The position numbers were made by a program, and so were the translations under genes. The notes under the pieces are model-generated. The model did no database searches and was not told where the DNA came from. It worked only from the letters and a program-made list of their open reading frames with translations. A stretch of DNA of 22,269 nt. Source: PHAA01 sp034678805. GTDB taxonomy: Bacteria > Bacillota > Syntrophomonadia > Syntrophomonadales > Syntrophomonadaceae. The stretch lies in assembly GCA_034678805.1 (NCBI GenBank), contig JAXDBN010000269.1:1-22269 (forward strand), written 5' to 3'. Shown here in pieces: positions 21,093-22,269 of the stretch (positions are counted from its first letter, which is position 1; each line of letters begins with the position of its first letter).

Positions 21093-22145
21093 ATGGCAGA
21101 CACTATGAAAGCATTTGTTTATCACGGCCCGGAAAACATGAGTCTTGATCAGGTACCCAAGCCGCAAATCACAAAACCAACCGACGCTATCGTCAAGGTC
21201 ACCACTTCCACCATCTGTGGAACCGACAAACACATCCGCCACGGCGGAATGCCCGAAGTTGAGCCCGGCAGAATCATCGGCCACGAGTTCTGCGGAATCG
21301 TTGAAGAAGTGGGACCGGCGGTAAGCAAGTATAAAAAAGGCGACAAGGTGGCCGTATCTTGTGTTACTCAATGCATGGATTGCTATTACTGCCGCCGCGG
21401 CATGTATTCCCAGTGCACCACCGGCAGCTGGATATTCGGCTATATGATCGATGGCTGCCAGGCTGATTTCGTGAGAGTGCCCTACGCCGATTCCGGAATG
21501 CACCTGATTCCCGATAATCTCACCGATGAAGATGTCCTGTTCGTCGGGGATATTCTCTCCACCGGATATTTTGGCGCTGAGAACGGCAACATCCAACCTG
21601 GCGATACGGTAGCGGTATTTGGTTCCGGCCCGGTCGGAATGTGCGCCATGGCTACTGCCCGCCTGTGGGGACCGGCTCGGGTCGTGGCGGTGGACATCGA
21701 TGATTCCCGGCTGGCATTTGCCCAGAAGCAGGGTTGGGCCGATTACGGCCTGAATCCCAACAAAGTCGACGTTGTGCAGGCCCTTAAGGATATGACCGGC
21801 GGCCGCGGTGCTGACGTCACCATCGAAGCCAACGGTTTCGAGCCCACCTTCAAAGGAGCCATCGGCGGAGTCAGAGCCGGCGGCACCGTTTCTTTGATCG
21901 GCGTCTTCGAAAAACCCCAAGTCGTGGAAATGAATAAACTCTGGATAAAGAATATTGCCATCAAGATGGGTCTGGTCAATGCCAATCGGATACCTGAGCT
22001 GATCGACCTGATCAAAGAAGGCAAACTCAATATGAAACCTCTTATCACCCATACTCTGCCCCTGTCACAGGTTGCCGAGGGATATGATATCTTTGAAGAA
22101 CGCCGCGACAACGCCATCAAGGTAGTCCTGAAAGCCGACGCCTAA
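21093..22145 (+). CDS. zinc-dependent medium-chain alcohol dehydrogenase
   Basis: 350-aa MDR-superfamily enzyme, interconverting alcohols and aldehydes or ketones with NAD(H). The catalytic zinc site is Cys42 (TICGTDKH), His64-Glu65 (IIGHEFCG) and Asp153. The structural zinc lobe is present: Cys94, Cys97, Cys100 and Cys108 in CMDCYYCRRGMYSQC. The nucleotide-binding loop is GSGPVG (177-182), and Asp201 at the end of the second strand (VVAVDID) favours NAD over NADP. The overall pattern, with DILSTGYFGAE, resembles secondary-alcohol dehydrogenases and related sugar/polyol enzymes. ATG 21093 has GGGGAGG about ten bases upstream. It follows leader copy 4, so expression is probably set by termination. 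Complete at both ends; no gene follows in the last 120 bases. Confidence 0.92.
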   Translation: MADTMKAFVYHGPENMSLDQVPKPQITKPTDAIVKVTTSTICGTDKHIRHGGMPEVEPGRIIGHEFCGIVEEVGPAVSKYKKGDKVAVSCVTQCMDCYYCRRGMYSQCTTGSWIFGYMIDGCQADFVRVPYADSGMHLIPDNLTDEDVLFVGDILSTGYFGAENGNIQPGDTVAVFGSGPVGMCAMATARLWGPARVVAVDIDDSRLAFAQKQGWADYGLNPNKVDVVQALKDMTGGRGADVTIEANGFEPTFKGAIGGVRAGGTVSLIGVFEKPQVVEMNKLWIKNIAIKMGLVNANRIPELIDLIKEGKLNMKPLITHTLPLSQVAEGYDIFEERRDNAIKVVLKADA

Positions 22146-22269
22146 GGTTTTTGACTGCCTAGAGCGGGCACAGTATCCCTATTGGTAATAAACTACGATC
22201 AATGCTGGATGGCTTGGTCATAATACCACGTCATCACATATAAGTTAAATGGGTTTCTAGTTCACAACG

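Noticed and set aside
21090..22052. 320-aa open frame on the minus strand
   Set aside because: It is antisense to the alcohol dehydrogenase, whose zinc ligands and nucleotide loop are all present.

Overview
The window looks like a piece of a chromosome from an anaerobic, Gram-positive-lineage Firmicute (Clostridia, something like Syntrophomonadaceae or Peptococcaceae). This is inferred from an LtaS-type lipoteichoic acid synthase, copper-amine-oxidase-N stalk proteins, an L,D-transpeptidase, a two-cluster ferredoxin, a CGGC protein, a UroD-family methyltransferase fragment and strong AGGAGG-type ribosome binding sites. No rRNA, tRNA or CRISPR array was seen, and no intact transposase.

Layout. 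1-4.2 kb (+): a MurF-like ligase without its N-terminal domain, an LtaS-type enzyme and an N-terminally truncated UroD-family protein. 4.4-6.3 kb (-): an SDR oxidoreductase and an MpsC-domain (DUF2294) protein, each behind a structured leader. 6.35-6.51 kb (-): what looks like the 5' end of a group II intron, lying just past a terminator hairpin. 6.6-8.9 kb (-): two YbjQ/UPF0145 paralogues around a small-gene unit (CGGC protein, an 8Fe-8S ferredoxin and a 75-aa protein); each transcription unit ends in the same 27-nt terminator repeat. 9.2-12.5 kb: three secreted stalk-domain proteins, one fused to an L,D-transpeptidase. 12.6-15.7 kb (-): an operon of PadR regulator, MoxR ATPase, CoxE-like VWA protein and flavin-binding split-barrel protein, with a promoter/operator that can be read directly. 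15.9-20 kb: a small membrane protein, a YgjP-like metallopeptidase with an HD-domain protein, and a CYTH-CHAD protein. 20.3-22.2 kb (+): a second MpsC-domain protein and a zinc alcohol dehydrogenase.

The most interesting signal is a leader element present four times, upstream of both MpsC-domain genes, the SDR gene and the alcohol dehydrogenase gene. Each copy has a GGY-x-GAT...GAAACY core of 17-19 nt, then a 20-21 nt linker carrying a small hairpin and a GCTC/TGTCC box, then a long stem opening with RCCA. In three copies that stem is followed by a U-run, as in an intrinsic terminator. The RCC bases can pair either back to the GGY of the core or forward to the stem's 3' arm, with a compensatory change in one copy. 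This is the architecture of a small riboswitch controlling transcription termination. I do not recognise the class. The four genes would form a local regulon (two MpsC-like proteins and two alcohol/carbonyl oxidoreductases).
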